From Gonocerus acuteangulatus (Eukaryota > Arthropoda > Insecta > Hemiptera > Coreidae), in assembly GCA_946811695.1 (NCBI GenBank), contig OX328123.1:154174438-154238437 (forward strand): a stretch of DNA of 64,000 nt. Direction: 5' to 3'. The position numbers and the translations under genes are program-made. The notes under the pieces are model-generated. The model had not been told where the DNA came from. It did not search any database and saw nothing but the letters and a program-made list of their open reading frames with translations. This document shows, piece after piece, positions 33,640-44,237 of the stretch; position 1 is the first letter of the stretch, and each line of letters opens with the position of its first letter.

Positions 33640-33881
33640 TCGTCGATACAAATGCAAACTAACGAATATGAAAAAATGCATCTTTCATTGTCCATCTTTA
33701 ATAATTTCTGCTGGACTTATTCTTCAATCTGACTTCACTCTATTAAAGGGAAAGTATTCCACTATCAAAAGGTCAAATCTGCCGAATATTTGACTGTCCA
33801 AAAAAAAAGTTATGAATAAATACTTTTCCACTCTGAAAAGTAGTGATTTTCATATTCGTTAGTTTGCTTTTGTATCGACGA
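33640..33881. mobile_element. MITE of about 240 bp with 36-bp TIRs
   Basis: The left end is TCGTCGATACAAATGCAAAC then TAACGAATATGAAAA. The right end, on the minus strand, is TCGTCGATACAAAAGCAAAC then TAACGAATATGAAAA, with one mismatch. The inner CAAACTAACGAATATGAAAA is clearly related to the TIR of the 22463-23519 element. I could not define a target duplication. Confidence 0.75.
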
Positions 33882-33889
33882 TGTCTACC

Positions 33890-35000
33890 TTCAGCGAACA
33901 GTTAAGACACATTGATATCCTGAAATGATTTTTGGCATCTCTAAAGGACGAGCTCTAAGTCCACTATTTTCTTTATTTTACCAGGGACACTTTTCAATAA
34001 CGCACGATAAAGAATTGGCTTGTCGGACAGATACTTTGTTTGTTGTTGTTTTCTGCCTATACTAGAAAATATCCCCGGTACCGATAGCTAATTCCGCTTT
34101 AAGGTTTTGTAACTTATGGCATCCAATCGTTCGGAGTTTGGGCCTAGTTTTTTTTTCAGCACTGCTCTCCCCAACGGACGATAGCAACATTTCGACAAGT
34201 TATTAACTAATTTTATTTAAAGTATGTATTTTTCCTGCTCCCAAATGACACCATCCCGAAAGAAAGGGTTGACGTGCACTCAGGCTAATGGTACAGACCA
34301 GCCCATTAGTGGAGTACATCTTCCATTAACTCAGGGTTGTTAGGTCGTTCATCCGTCTCCTTTCCTCTCCTTCATTTCTATCATCCTTAAACAAGCAATT
34401 ACATTTTTTACAACCTACATTAATCATTAGTTTCTTTTATAGAAAAGTGAAGCTAAGTAATTCTTTATTATAACATTTTTTATCATACATTTGTTATAAA
34501 CTAGTATAAGGTTTGAAATAGTGTGTTTAATACGGATGTTGCATTTGGAATAATATGATTGCATGGTTATGAAACGAATTTATATACTACTACTGCATTG
34601 ATTTTATTTTTTTTTACTTCACATTAGTGCTTATATCTGATGAAATTAGTGTGCAGAGATTAGACATCCTTCAATTACATGTAAGTTCTTTAATATGTAG
34701 TAGGAATTTGAGCTCTCAATGTGCCATCCTCAGACGCCAGGAGCGCAAAGAAGTTATAATTAGGCCTGGTGAATAGTCAAGAAATCTGTGTTAGGGAATT
34801 ATGGAGAATGCCTGGTGCCATTGTGTGATTTGATGGCATGTCAGGGGTTTTTGTGAGGTTAGTCAGTGCAGATTGAATGACAAGGTCTCAATCAAAAACT
34901 TAAGAGATGCAGGGAATGTACTGATAACTCCTACATATTACTATACTTCTAACTTTAATTTCTTCTGTATATAACGTAGTATTAACTCTATGTTTTCCAG
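33890..35000. other. No gene seen, 1.1 kb
   Basis: AT-rich without recognised genes. 34690-35000 may be the body that leads into the hammerhead-like unit at 35003. Confidence 0.4.
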
Positions 35001-35042
35001 CCCTGATGAAGGCTTAAGCCAAAACGTCGACAAAAAAAAAAA
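35001..35042 (+). repeat. Decayed hammerhead-like motif with A-run
   Basis: CTGATGA at 35003-35009, GGC/GCC stem around TTAA, then AAAAC in place of GAAAC, then GTCGAC and an A-run. The changed G in the core would inactivate a hammerhead. Confidence 0.5.
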
Positions 35043-35179
35043 AACATTTCTTTTTTTTTTTTTACACCTATTTTAATTTTATGAAAATACCCAGACCAAG
35101 CCCAGACTTCATCTACCTTCGCGTTCACAACGGTCAGCAATCTCTTCTTATACTAAACTTTTATTTTTATTTATATTTT

Positions 35180-35353
35180 TATGGCGCATCGGCTTCAAAG
35201 CCATTAGCGCCAAGCAATCTACAGATTGCCGCCCTTTCGAAACACCCATGATGCAAAAAATCAGCGAGCCCAATGCTGAAAAACGTCAGACAGGCGGGAC
35301 TCGAACGCACATCCCCGCGTGAGAATCCAGCTTGCTTGCCACTAAACCAGGAG
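35180..35353 (-). mobile_element. tRNA-derived SINE (family A), diverged
   Basis: On the minus strand the head near 35353 reads CTCCTGGTTTAGTGGCAAGC, with B box CGTTCGAGTCCC. The core is ATCTACAGATTGCCGCCC and the tail ATGGCGCATCGGCTTCAAAG, both on the plus strand. Confidence 0.8.
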
Positions 35354-35359
35354 AATACC

Positions 35360-36165
35360 TAACTACCCCTACAGTTCGGTGAATCAGTGCTTGGAATCGA
35401 TATCCGTTTCTAGCAAGAGCGAGAAATTTAGCTAATGCAGCCATCGTAAAACTAAGGAGACGAAGGACTCATTATGGAGCGCATTAAAGGTCGAAAATAA
35501 AAGATAAGACAAAACAGGATTTCCACATACCGTAAATGTCCCCTCTAATCAGGTTTATGACCATGTTAACTGAGTTATGGCATTTCTGGACGAGTGTTTT
35601 GATCTTGGAATATTTATTACGGTTGTTTTTATATTGGTGTAGTCTGACAAAAAGTCTAATTATAATCTAGTTTCGATTGAAACAGAATTGATTTTCTATA
35701 ATAAGGACCTGCTGACATATGGTGTCGAAGTACAATCCACTGTTTCCCTGTATTGCATTATCTCAGATGAGGCGTGACAGGAAATCATACATAGTTAGGA
35801 CTAAGGATATTACAAAGGAAAAATAAGAAAACTGTAACGAAAAGCTAGTATCTGAGAGAACGCGGAGGCCACGTGCGATCTACACGACCTCTGTATTTTG
35901 TGATCAAATATAAGAAACCATACTTGAGAGGATTTGCCAAATCCTTAAATAGTAAATAAGTACTTTTGTATTTTTAAATACGCAGTTTACTACGTACAAG
36001 CATTGTTGTGAGAAATACGACTATCCTGACGGTACAGAACACAGTCTACGGTGCGTCGACGCGGCATCTGACCAGTGGACAAACCAGCATTAATGGGATG
36101 TTTTCTGAATATCCTGATCGTACACAACCAGTCAACCGAGTCAAGATTGGTTTGCCTTTTTGGAC
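35360..36165. other. No gene seen
   Basis: No recognisable coding region or repeat. Confidence 0.4.
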
Positions 36166-36450
36166 CGCAATGGTGCGACATGCCAAAAACTAGTTTTGGA
36201 TCTTCACGTACTCAATTTCCTGGGGACAGTTTAGCAACATAGTTTTGAGACATTGGTCTAGCCTGAGCATACAGATCACGGCTCGCCGTAGTGGATGGTG
36301 CGACTGACCAATATCTAGTTTTGGTTCTTCACATAAGATGTTTCCTGGGGACAGTAAGGCAATGTTGTTTGGACTATCCTAATGCCGCAGTGCATAGGCT
36401 CTATGATTCGACTGATCAATAAGTAATTTTAGATTTTCGTACAGTTCGCT
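36166..36450. repeat. Degenerate tandem repeat, period about 110-125 bp
   Basis: CTAGTTTTGGATCTTCACGT (36191) recurs as CTAGTTTTGGTTCTTCACAT (36316) and less clearly near 36424. TTTCCTGGGGACAGT follows the first two. Confidence 0.65.
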
Positions 36451-36454
36451 GCGA

Positions 36455-37448
36455 CCAGTCTGGGCACATTGATTTTAACTGGCAAGCTGAATTCGTTTTG
36501 TTTTTTCAACATGATTTCCATATGTAACACGCCCGAACATTTCCTTGGTTGGTAATGTCCGAATTAGACAACGGATGAGATGGTTGCTCCCCTATCATAC
36601 TACACTAAATAGTTTCTTAACATGACGACAGGGAAATAGTGATGTACTAAAAAACAAAGAAATTCGTCAAATCAAAAGAAGAAGAATACATTGTCACGAT
36701 ACACCAATGTGAAAACAAGAAAGTATGACGGCGGAGGGGGGGGGGGGGGGTACTGCACCTAAATAAACTCCCATTACACCAGGGTGCAACCTCCCTTCAC
36801 TTAATTGCAAGGAGGCGATAAAATAGAGTCTAATGTTAATAAAAAAGGTAAAAACTTGTCGTTTCGGGCTCATAAAAACACTGATTCAATTAAGATGGAG
36901 GAATTAAACTTTTTTAATTCGCTCCCCTTCTCTTCGAATTCATTTCGAGATCTCTCATTTCTTTTCTCCCCCTCCCCTCTCCATCCTTATTATTATTTCT
37001 TTTCTTTTTCAGCTTCACAATGCAGCGAAACAAATGTCTAAGGGCGGGCGTTGCCTTCGAAATGCATTTTTCTTTTTTCTTTTACAAGAGGAGGGCGATA
37101 AAACTCTTGAAATAAAATGCTTATTACTCATGGATTTAAAAAAAGATAAATAATTGACGATGCATATTTCCATTTTTAATAATAGCAAGAGAGAACCACG
37201 GAAAAACTCGTACGTACTGAGTTACGAGTTTATTTTTATTACTGCCTCATGAATCATGGAGACCAACGGGTTTCCACATTTAATTCTACAACAATATATT
37301 ACAAGAAGTCTTTTCCGAATGTTTATTTCTTTAAAAAGAAAAGTAAAACACAGATTGTATAGGACAGTAGCTGACATAACAACAGAATAGTCTTGAAGCA
37401 AGAGACACCAAGTAGTCCAAGACAGGGTTTGAATTCAGTACGTTGGAA
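36455..37448. other. No gene; G15 run inside
   Basis: A run of 15 G at 36736-36750. The 78-codon plus frame at 36805-37041 is Ser/Phe-rich and not recognisable. Confidence 0.4.
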
Positions 37449-37449
37449 A

Positions 37450-37843
37450 AGTAAGGGCGAATCAGAAAAATCTGCTTTTTTTTTATATTATTTTCTGATT
37501 CAGAGAGATTTAGGTAAAATGACGCTTCGCCTAGTTTTGCTGGTTCGCCTTTAGTTCTCTCACAGTTTCAAATTAAACTGAATTAAGCTGCATCATCGTG
37601 GAAAATTCAATTCCCGATTTCAAGGGTGAGTTCCGGGTCTCAAACGTCCTTCCTAGCATTTTGCTACCTATAAATCACTTGTAAAAATTATAATTAAAAC
37701 GTTGAATTTCAATTGCATACTTTTTCGATCGGATTAACGAATCAGCATTCCATAGAGTAAACATTCGCCCTTGCTATCCTCAAGCACTCCTAGAACATTA
37801 ACTTCGATTTCCCAACATCCGGAATTCGTGATTCGCCCTTACT
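37450..37843. mobile_element. TIR element, about 390 bp
   Basis: Left end AGTAAGGGCGAATCA at 37450, right end TGATTCGCCCTTACT finishing at about 37843: 15-bp TIRs, with one more partial inverted match inside. Collinear with 15799-16145. No protein. Confidence 0.7.
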
Positions 37844-37978
37844 CCTACAAGGTCCTGAATTGGAGACTCTTCGCTAACACTCCAATTTTTAATCGTAAGA
37901 CATGAGAAACCTAATTGCACAGTGTGTTACTTTAATTAGACGACGTAAAGGGTACTGAGAGACTGAAAAACTAAAAGT

Positions 37979-38106
37979 TGTCCCCAAAAATAATCAACAT
38001 TTTGATAAGATGTATTTTGGTATTAATACTACACTAATCTTTGTAGAGTAAACAATCATAACATTACATTTATCAGTTGATCAGTCTCTTTGTTCAACAT
38101 TCCATT
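37979..38106 (+). mobile_element. 5' end of the mariner-like element
   Basis: CCCCAAAAATAATCAACATT, then TTGATAAGATGTATTTTGGT and TTTGTTCAACATTCCATTT match the minus strand of 11047-10925. It stops before the transposase part. Confidence 0.75.
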
Positions 38107-38110
38107 TAAA

Positions 38111-38160
38111 ATTAACCCTGGAATCACAACGTGGAGTCACCCGTAACCCTTGGGTTCGTA
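38111..38160 (+). mobile_element. Possible piggyBac-like terminus
   Basis: TTAA followed by CCCTGGAATCACAACGTGGA and GTCACCCGTAACCC. Many piggyBac-like ends begin CCC after TTAA and contain an ACGTGGGGTCA-type motif. The reverse of that motif (GACCCCACGTTGTG) occurs at 39826 and 40476. Confidence 0.4.
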
Positions 38161-38164
38161 GAAT

Positions 38165-38526
38165 ATTTGTTATTTCTTACACACTTCAGCTGTTAAACAT
38201 GTCCGGACTATTTAATAATATATAACAAACATCATGCATTAATTTAGGAGGATATAGATCCTCTCCGGACTTGTCCACAACATATGTAATTGTAACAAAG
38301 TATACGAGTAGCCTCGTGGAGCTGCCTCGCCTCACGTGAGAGTGGTAATCTTAGTCAATATAAAATACTAATTATTACTTCTTTAAAATTCTCTTAATCC
38401 ATAATAAACGCATATTTCAATAAATTCAATTCATACTGTTCAAATAAAATCCAACCATTAATTTTTTTTTTCTTCCTCCTTTAACGGTGACCATGACCCA
38501 TGTGGTTGATTTCACCCCCCCCCCAA
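38165..38526. other. No gene seen
   Basis: AT-rich, ending in a C-run (38515-38524) and an A-run at the start of the long inverted repeat. Confidence 0.4.
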
Positions 38527-39694
38527 AAAAAAAAGTCCGTCACGCAGGAGCTGCATAACTAAGCACTTTCCTCAGAATTTGGGTAGTGTAGATTGCTTTC
38601 CAGAACAATTTGCTTAAAATATCCTACATAAATAAAATAAAAACATGAATAGTTCTCTTTTAAATTTGTAATGAGTAACTGATCAATTATTAATTTGCTT
38701 CCAGAGTTATGTTTACACATGGTACCTATTACACTTCGTAATAAATACAAAAAACCTCATATTATCGTATTTTGATCTAACGCAGGAACAGGATACAGTC
38801 ACTCTAGTGGTAGAAAGCGCTCCTTGCGGCGGCTTTGTGAACCTACATCTGATGGGCTTTTCTATTGAAATATATTACAAATTAAACCCCCGCTTTCCGA
38901 TTGACCGATTCAGCTCATTTCTACAACACTTCTTTCTCATGACCCACGACGTATACCGCGTTTCGTTACAATACAGCAGAAATTACGACCGGTATGAGTA
39001 CATTAAGAATTTGGGTCAGGAGTAAACCCCCCCTTCTAATGAACCGATTTAGTTTATTTTTACAACACATATTTACCTGTAGATTACCACTACGAATGCC
39101 GAGTTTCGTCGAAATATACCAAAAATCACTGCTGGTAGTGGCGAATTGGTATTGTGGGTCCGGAGTAAACCCCCCCTCCTAATGAACCGATTTAGTTTAT
39201 TTTTACAACAGTTATTTACCTGTGGATTACCACTACGAATACCGAGTTCCGTTGAAATATACCAAAAATCACGGCTGGTAGTGGCGAATTGGTATTGTGG
39301 GTCCGGAGTAAACCCCCCCTTCTACTGAACCGATTTAGTTCATTTTTATATCTCACTTTTCTCTCTATATTACCACTACGAATACCAAGTTTCGTTGAAA
39401 TATAACAAATATTACGGCTGACATAGTCAAAAGTTTTGGGTTCGGGGTAAAACCCCCTTCCGGTGGACCGACTTTGGTGGTTAACGAACTCGTTCAATCG
39501 TTTGCTAATTGAATGCTATATACCAAGTTTCGTGACGAAAAAACAAAAACTCTGGCCGCTATCGTGTTAACAGACATATATATATATATGTCTGTTGACG
39601 GAATTTTTGAAAAATTTCTTCAAATCTAATTTTTCAAAAATTCCGTCATGAGTCCAACCTCAATAGCTACTTTCCTTCGGAGGAAAGTGCTAAA
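38527..39694 (+). repeat. Left arm of a 4.5-kb inverted repeat
   Basis: Begins AAGTCCGTCACGCAGGAGCT and ends CTTTCCTTCGGAGGAAAGTG. The same sequence returns inverted at 41893-43004. The arm includes CACTCTAGTGGTAGAAAGCG and about four ~143-bp modules (next entry). Short open frames inside (38807-39328) are mirrored in the other arm and look like repeat translation, not genes. Confidence 0.92.
38880..39470 (+). repeat. ~143-bp modules in the left arm
   Basis: GGAGTAAACCCCCCCT followed by CTAATGAACCGATTTAGTTT recurs at about 39020, 39163 and 39306, with diverged units at 38885 and 39445. Each module holds a phrase like GAGTTTCGTCGAAATATACC. Confidence 0.85.
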
Positions 39695-39859
39695 AAAGAA
39701 AACATAAAACATGTCCGATCCTCTACTTTCCTGTCCTAACAAGGTGATCATAATAGAGAGCCAGGCTTTTCTCATCCCTATCCATGTGAACGTATATAAA
39801 GCCTTTGGGTCACGGGCGACCCCACGTTGTGGTTTATGTAATATTTTTATTTATAAAAT

Positions 39860-40116
39860 GTCGTATGTCTAACGATATATTATTTTTCAATGACGATGAA
39901 ATTCACAATAAGTTGCTTTGCCAAATTGTACAAGAGAAAAACAGAGAGTTTGGAGACGTTTTGGATTGTGAAGACAGTGAAATTGGTGAATTATGTGATA
40001 TGAGTGAAAGAGAGGATCGTAAAAAAGACAGGAAAGCTGTAACACATTGTGCAATGGGTAGTAAGAGTCTGTGTTCTGTACACAGGCAAAGTATATCTGA
40101 AAAGTGTAAAAATTAA
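39860..40116 (+). CDS. Small acidic ORF in the palindrome spacer, possibly a piggyBac-like N-terminus
   Basis: From an ATG at about 39862 the frame reads MSNDILFFNDDEIHNKLLCQ, then an acidic/charged stretch (REFGDVLDCEDSEIGELCD, then EREDRKKDRK) and stops at 40116, about 84 codons. The longer frame opens at 39805. There is no membrane segment or catalytic motif. Just upstream (39810-39830) is GGGTCACGGGCGACCCCACG, a piggyBac-like terminal motif, and 660 bases later a similar phrase returns. An acidic N-terminus would fit a truncated piggyBac-like transposase, but the DDD catalytic region is absent, so this is a fragment at best. Confidence 0.35.
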
Positions 40117-40485
40117 TACAAATTTCAATATTTTTATTTTTTTGATCATTATAATGTGCATACATTCAAGTCTCTATATTTTCCCCCTTTTAAACCAATT
40201 TGACATATAGTATTTTTTTATTCTAGCAGTCTTAAAGACAAAATATTATAGGATAAAACGTTATATTGGATGTTGATATTCAGAGGACAAATATTCAAAT
40301 AAACTTGTGTCTAAATTTGTGCTATTTTGATGTTTGATTTCCCACTCTCCCATTTTACAATTAAATAAGATTATTTGGTTATAAATTGTTATATTATACA
40401 TCTTAAAGTACCATTTCTGAAACCTAACACCAAATTTGTAAAAGAATTACAAAAGACTAGATGGGGCCAAGTATGACCCCACGTT

Positions 40486-40769
40486 GTGAGATATGTAACA
40501 GTTTTATCGTGTACAGCGGAGTTCGTACCTTCTGAAGAGCATATTCGCAACTGTATACTTTTTCAGTTTCATGCGGAAATTAAGGCAACAGCTCCAACTC
40601 ATAAAATAAATGAAGTTTCTGCCTTGAAGACCCTAGTGGAGTCTGATCTCCAGTACCAACCGCTGAAACGACTGTGTTCATCAGGAAGGTGTTGCTGTGT
40701 GTGTGGTGGGACAAACGTGGCAAAAAAATTAATTCCAAAGTAAAAATGTTGAATACTTTTGGGTACCCC
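40486..40769 (+). pseudogene. Mariner-like transposase relic, internally deleted
   Basis: The plus frame gives FVPSEEHIRNCILFQFHAE, then IKATAPTHKINE, then jumps to ALKTLVESDLQYQPLKRLCS, ending in a stop near 40743. The first part is the N-terminal DNA-binding region of mariner transposases, and the second is the same 3' segment as in 10522-11047. The deletion here is larger than in that copy. The 3' TIR (GGGTACCCC) ends at 40769, followed by TA. Confidence 0.75.
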
Positions 40770-40779
40770 TAAAATGTAG

Positions 40780-41144
40780 ACAAGAAAATTTATTCATCCC
40801 ACAAGCCATACACATTATAGCTTAACAATTTAAAGAAGATAAATAAAAAATTAATCAATTTTAATCGATATTTCAATGAATTGTTTACTACAAATTTTAT
40901 AAATTATATACAGCAAATTTTATTTTATTCTGATATAAATAAACATACATTCTTGCATACAAAATATATTTATGACCCACAGAAGAACTACAAAGATACA
41001 GTGAAACATTTATATGAAAACTTAGGGAATTTTTGGTAGATTGAACTATATCAGAGTGACATTCAGATATTTAACACCAATAATGGAAGGAAAACCTCTG
41101 CGGGCAAAATTAATTAAAATTAAATGGGCCTGTGATTTTATCAG
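40780..41144. other. No gene seen
   Basis: AT-rich spacer of the long inverted repeat. Confidence 0.4.
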
Positions 41145-41375
41145 TAACTGTGATTATTTAAATTTTAACGTCCAATATTATTAACTACGAATTTTGGGAC
41201 GGGTTATCTATAGGTTACCACCCTTTTATAGCCAGGAAAGAGCTGATGCCTTTTCTTTTTTCTAAAGAAAAGCCACCACCCCATATTGGGAATCGAACCC
41301 ACGACCTTTGGCACAGAGTGTAAAGTGCTCACTCCTTAACACTCACGGCCACCGGGCCTCCTAACTGCGATTATT
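41145..41375 (-). mobile_element. tRNA-derived SINE (family B), complete
   Basis: The head on the minus strand starts at 41361 (GGAGGCCCGGTGGCCGTGAG), with B box GGGTTCGATTCCC and the shared core and tail. The target-site duplication is TAACTGTGATTATT (41145-41158) and TAACTGCGATTATT (41362-41375), one mismatch in 14. It lies in the spacer of the long inverted repeat. Confidence 0.87.
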
Positions 41376-41379
41376 CTAA

Positions 41380-41892
41380 TTAAATGAAATAACTTTAACT
41401 CTATAAAATATGTATACATATGATACGGTACCCTTATCAAATTTTCTAATTATTATAGTTTCATTTGTGATCTTGACTCAAACTTAATGAATATATTTCA
41501 GTTAAGTGGCCATATCAGGACTCAATGCAATGCTCTCAGGTTTCTACAGTTCAAACGGATCATATCGAGTACAAAGGTTTGCAGCAAAGGGGATTATATG
41601 AAAGAGGAGGTAATGAAGATGAGTGTTTGTTTGGAAAGATTAAGAGAACATCGTCCATTTTAGTCCTGAGATTTAACTTTTTTTTATTAGTTTAATATTG
41701 CGAGTGTGAGGACAAATATTGTGCAAAAAAAGGGGTATTCAATATTTTGTAGGGCGTTGAAAAGTTAGGAAAACTTTTGCGGACCTGTAAATATTTTGAA
41801 GCATGACGGAGTGTAATATGACAAAATATTACGCATTTGTGTGTCATTCAGGGTGTATGCGTTTACAATACATTTTTAAGTATTTTATATCC
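41380..41892. other. No gene seen
   Basis: Spacer of the inverted repeat, with short unrecognised frames. Confidence 0.4.
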
Positions 41893-42026
41893 TTTTAGCA
41901 CTTTCCTCCGAAGGAAAGTAGCTATTGAGGTTGCACTAATGACGGAATTTTTGAAAAATTTCTTAAAATCTTTATCGGTCCTACCTAGTAGACACCGAAA
42001 ATGACCCCCGTTAAAATTTATATATA

Positions 42027-42082
<56 letters not shown>

Positions 42083-43004
42083 TGTTAACACGATAGCGGC
42101 CAGAGTTTTTGTTTTTTCGTCACGAAACTTGGTATATAGCATTCAATTAGCAAACGATTGAACGAGTTCGTTAACCACCAAAGTCGTTCCACCGGAAGGG
42201 GGGGTTTACCCCGAACCCAAAACACTAATTAGACTATGTCAGCCGTAATATTTGTTATATTTCAACGAAACTTGGTATTCCTAGTGGTAATAAAGAGAGA
42301 AAAGTGAGATATAAAAATGAACTAAATCGGTTCATTAGGAGGGGGGGTTTACTCCGGACCCACAATACCAATTCGCCACTACCAGCCGTGATTTTTGGTA
42401 TATTTCGACGAAACTCGGTATTCGTAATGGTAATCCACAGGTAAATATGTGTTGTAAAAATAAACTAAATCGGTTCATTAGAAGGGGGGGTTTACTCCGG
42501 ACCCAAATTCCTAATATACCGGTCGTAACCTCATACCGGTCGTAATTTCTGCTGTATTGTAACGAAACGCGGTATACGTCGTGGGTAACTCATGAGAAAG
42601 AAGTGTTGTAAAAATGAGCTGAATCGGTCAATCGGAAAGCGGGGTTTTAATTTGTAATATATTTCAATAGAAAAGCCCTCCAGACGTAGGTTCACAAAGC
42701 CACCGCAAGGAGCGCTTTCTACCACTAGAGTGACTGTATCCTGTTTCTGCGTTAGATCAAAATACGTTAATATGAGGTTTTTTGTATTTATTGCATAGTG
42801 TAATAGGTACCATGTGTAAACATAACTATGGAAGCAAATTAATAATTTATCAGTTACTCATTACAAATTTAAAAGAGAACTATTCATGTTTTTATTTTAT
42901 TTATGTAGGATATTTTAAGCAAATTGTTCTGGAAAGCAGTCTACAATACCCAAATTCTGAGGAAAGTGCTTAATTATGCAGCTCCTGCGTGACGGACTTT
43001 TTTT
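41893..43004 (-). repeat. Right arm of the 4.5-kb inverted repeat
   Basis: Reverse complement of 38527-39694, ending TGCGTGACGGACTTTTTTT. It has a long (TA)n at 42017-42080 where the left arm has only a short run (39574-39590), and fewer complete 143-bp modules. Identity looks high but with scattered substitutions. Confidence 0.92.
42017..42080. repeat. (TA)n microsatellite in the right arm
   Basis: TA run with one TATC interruption, expanded compared with the left arm. Confidence 0.95.
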
Positions 43005-43045
43005 ATCTTTATTTTATCCAGTCTATTAAAAATATATTGATTTGA

Positions 43046-43207
43046 TTATTTATTTAAATTTTAACGTCCATTTATTATTAACTACGAATTTTAGGACGGG
43101 TTATTTATAGGTTACCACCCTTTTCTAGCCAGGATAGAGGTGATGCCTATTCTTTTATCGAAAGAAAAGCCACCACCCCCAGTGGGAATCGAACCCACGA
43201 CCTCTGG
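43046..43207 (-). mobile_element. tRNA-derived SINE (family B), head missing
   Basis: Tail, core and B box (plus strand GGGAATCGAACCCACGACCT) are present. The A-box half is lost at about 43207, the pattern of 5' truncation. Confidence 0.8.
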
Positions 43208-43378
43208 CAAAACTGTTGACGGTGGAAAGTTTATCCCAGTTAACTAACTTGACCTTCAAATCACACAAACTGCTTTTGTACTAAATTTCATCAAAATCGG
43301 CCCATTTTTGAACCAGGCAGAGAGCTAACAGGCGAATATACATTACGTCCTGCTGTCAATCTCGTCTACACATTTAAC

Positions 43379-43387
43379 ACGCTGTTT

Positions 43388-43433
<46 letters not shown>

Positions 43434-43527
43434 GGCGCATCTACATCTTGGCCATTAGCGCCGGGCTATCTATAGGTTGCCGCCCTTTTATAATGCCAAC
43501 AGCACGTGGTCGGTACGCTGTTTTATT
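43379..43527 (-). mobile_element. 5'-truncated 5S SINE with empty-site proof
   Basis: A poly-T of about 38 (43391-43430) leads into the shared tail and core on the minus strand and stops inside the 5S part (CACGTGGTCGGT). The 13-bp target duplication ACGCTGTTTTATT is at 43379-43391 and 43515-43527. The paralogous copy has this 13-mer once, at 44350-44362, with nothing inserted. Confidence 0.93.
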
Positions 43528-43777
43528 CTCTTTATTTTAAGCAACAGACGATATACAGAAATAATATCAGTTGGATTTGGTCTTATTCTATTTTATTTTA
43601 ACAATTTTAATAACAAGAGCATTCTCTGGAAATCGATTATTAAACCATGACACTATCGAATTTAACCAGCGGTTTTGCCAAATTCCACTCTAGATTATTA
43701 GTTTAGGCGTGGCTCTGTCTGCGGAAGGTCATCCTTCAAGACAGCTGAGGCTGAAGTGACATGTACTTATTTAATTC

Positions 43778-43817
43778 GCTCCTGAAGAGGCGACAGGTGG
43801 CGCGAAACATGTAGGGC
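43778..43817 (+). ncRNA. Hammerhead-ribozyme-like motif
   Basis: GCTC, then CTGAAGA (43782-43788), an extra G, stem GCG/CGC, GAAAC (43804-43808), AT, GT, A and GGGC. GGGC (43814-43817) can pair with GCTC (43778-43781), and AC/GT forms a tiny stem III, the layout of a type I minimal hammerhead. It is followed within 20 bases by AATAAA. Confidence 0.55.
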
Positions 43818-44080
43818 ACACAATAAAAATAAATATTTAAGAAATTAAAGTTTTTATAACATATGACGCCTTATATATTGATTTGATTAAATATTTTGTT
43901 TAAAATAATTCATTCTTCTACATTTAACACGTGTGATTTGAAACGTTTTATAAATTGAAACATACAATAACATTAAAAGTATTAGAATATATCTAATAAT
44001 CATTTTTTGTCCATAAACCAGAAAATAAATGTAGTCAGCTGGACTTCCGGATCACCCATCAGCTGTCATGGAGCATTGTT

Positions 44081-44237
44081 TGTTGCTTCATTCGTTTCCC
44101 TACGTTAAAGAACCTAGAAAAAGAGTATATGCAAGAATATTAACTCTAAAACTTAAAATAGATTACCAGTAAGCTAATCCGTAAGTACCAAAATCACTGT
44201 TTAAAGTCACGACAGTAACTGGATGTGGTATTCGGGG
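44081..44237 (+). repeat. Linker between the duplicated segments
   Basis: Nearly identical to 47034-47187, where it is continuous with its own flanks (CTCAAAAACGGTTACAGATA before, AAAGACCCTAGG after). Here both flanks are replaced by the duplicated segment. Confidence 0.85.

Larger units (their letters stand above)
43267..44080 (+). repeat. Segmental duplication, copy 1
   Basis: Aligns with 44238-44889. It starts AAACTGCTTTTGTACTAAAT and ends CAGCTGTCATGGAGCATTGT. It differs mainly by a SINE insertion (43379-43527) and an extra ~27-bp stretch near 43575. It contains a hammerhead-like motif at 43778-43817. Confidence 0.92.

Noticed and set aside
38807..39328. Consecutive 60-72-codon frames with similar peptides, also at 42531-42725
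   Set aside because: They arise because the ~143-bp non-coding modules are tandem and inverted; frames change between modules and the copy at 18346 does not conserve them.
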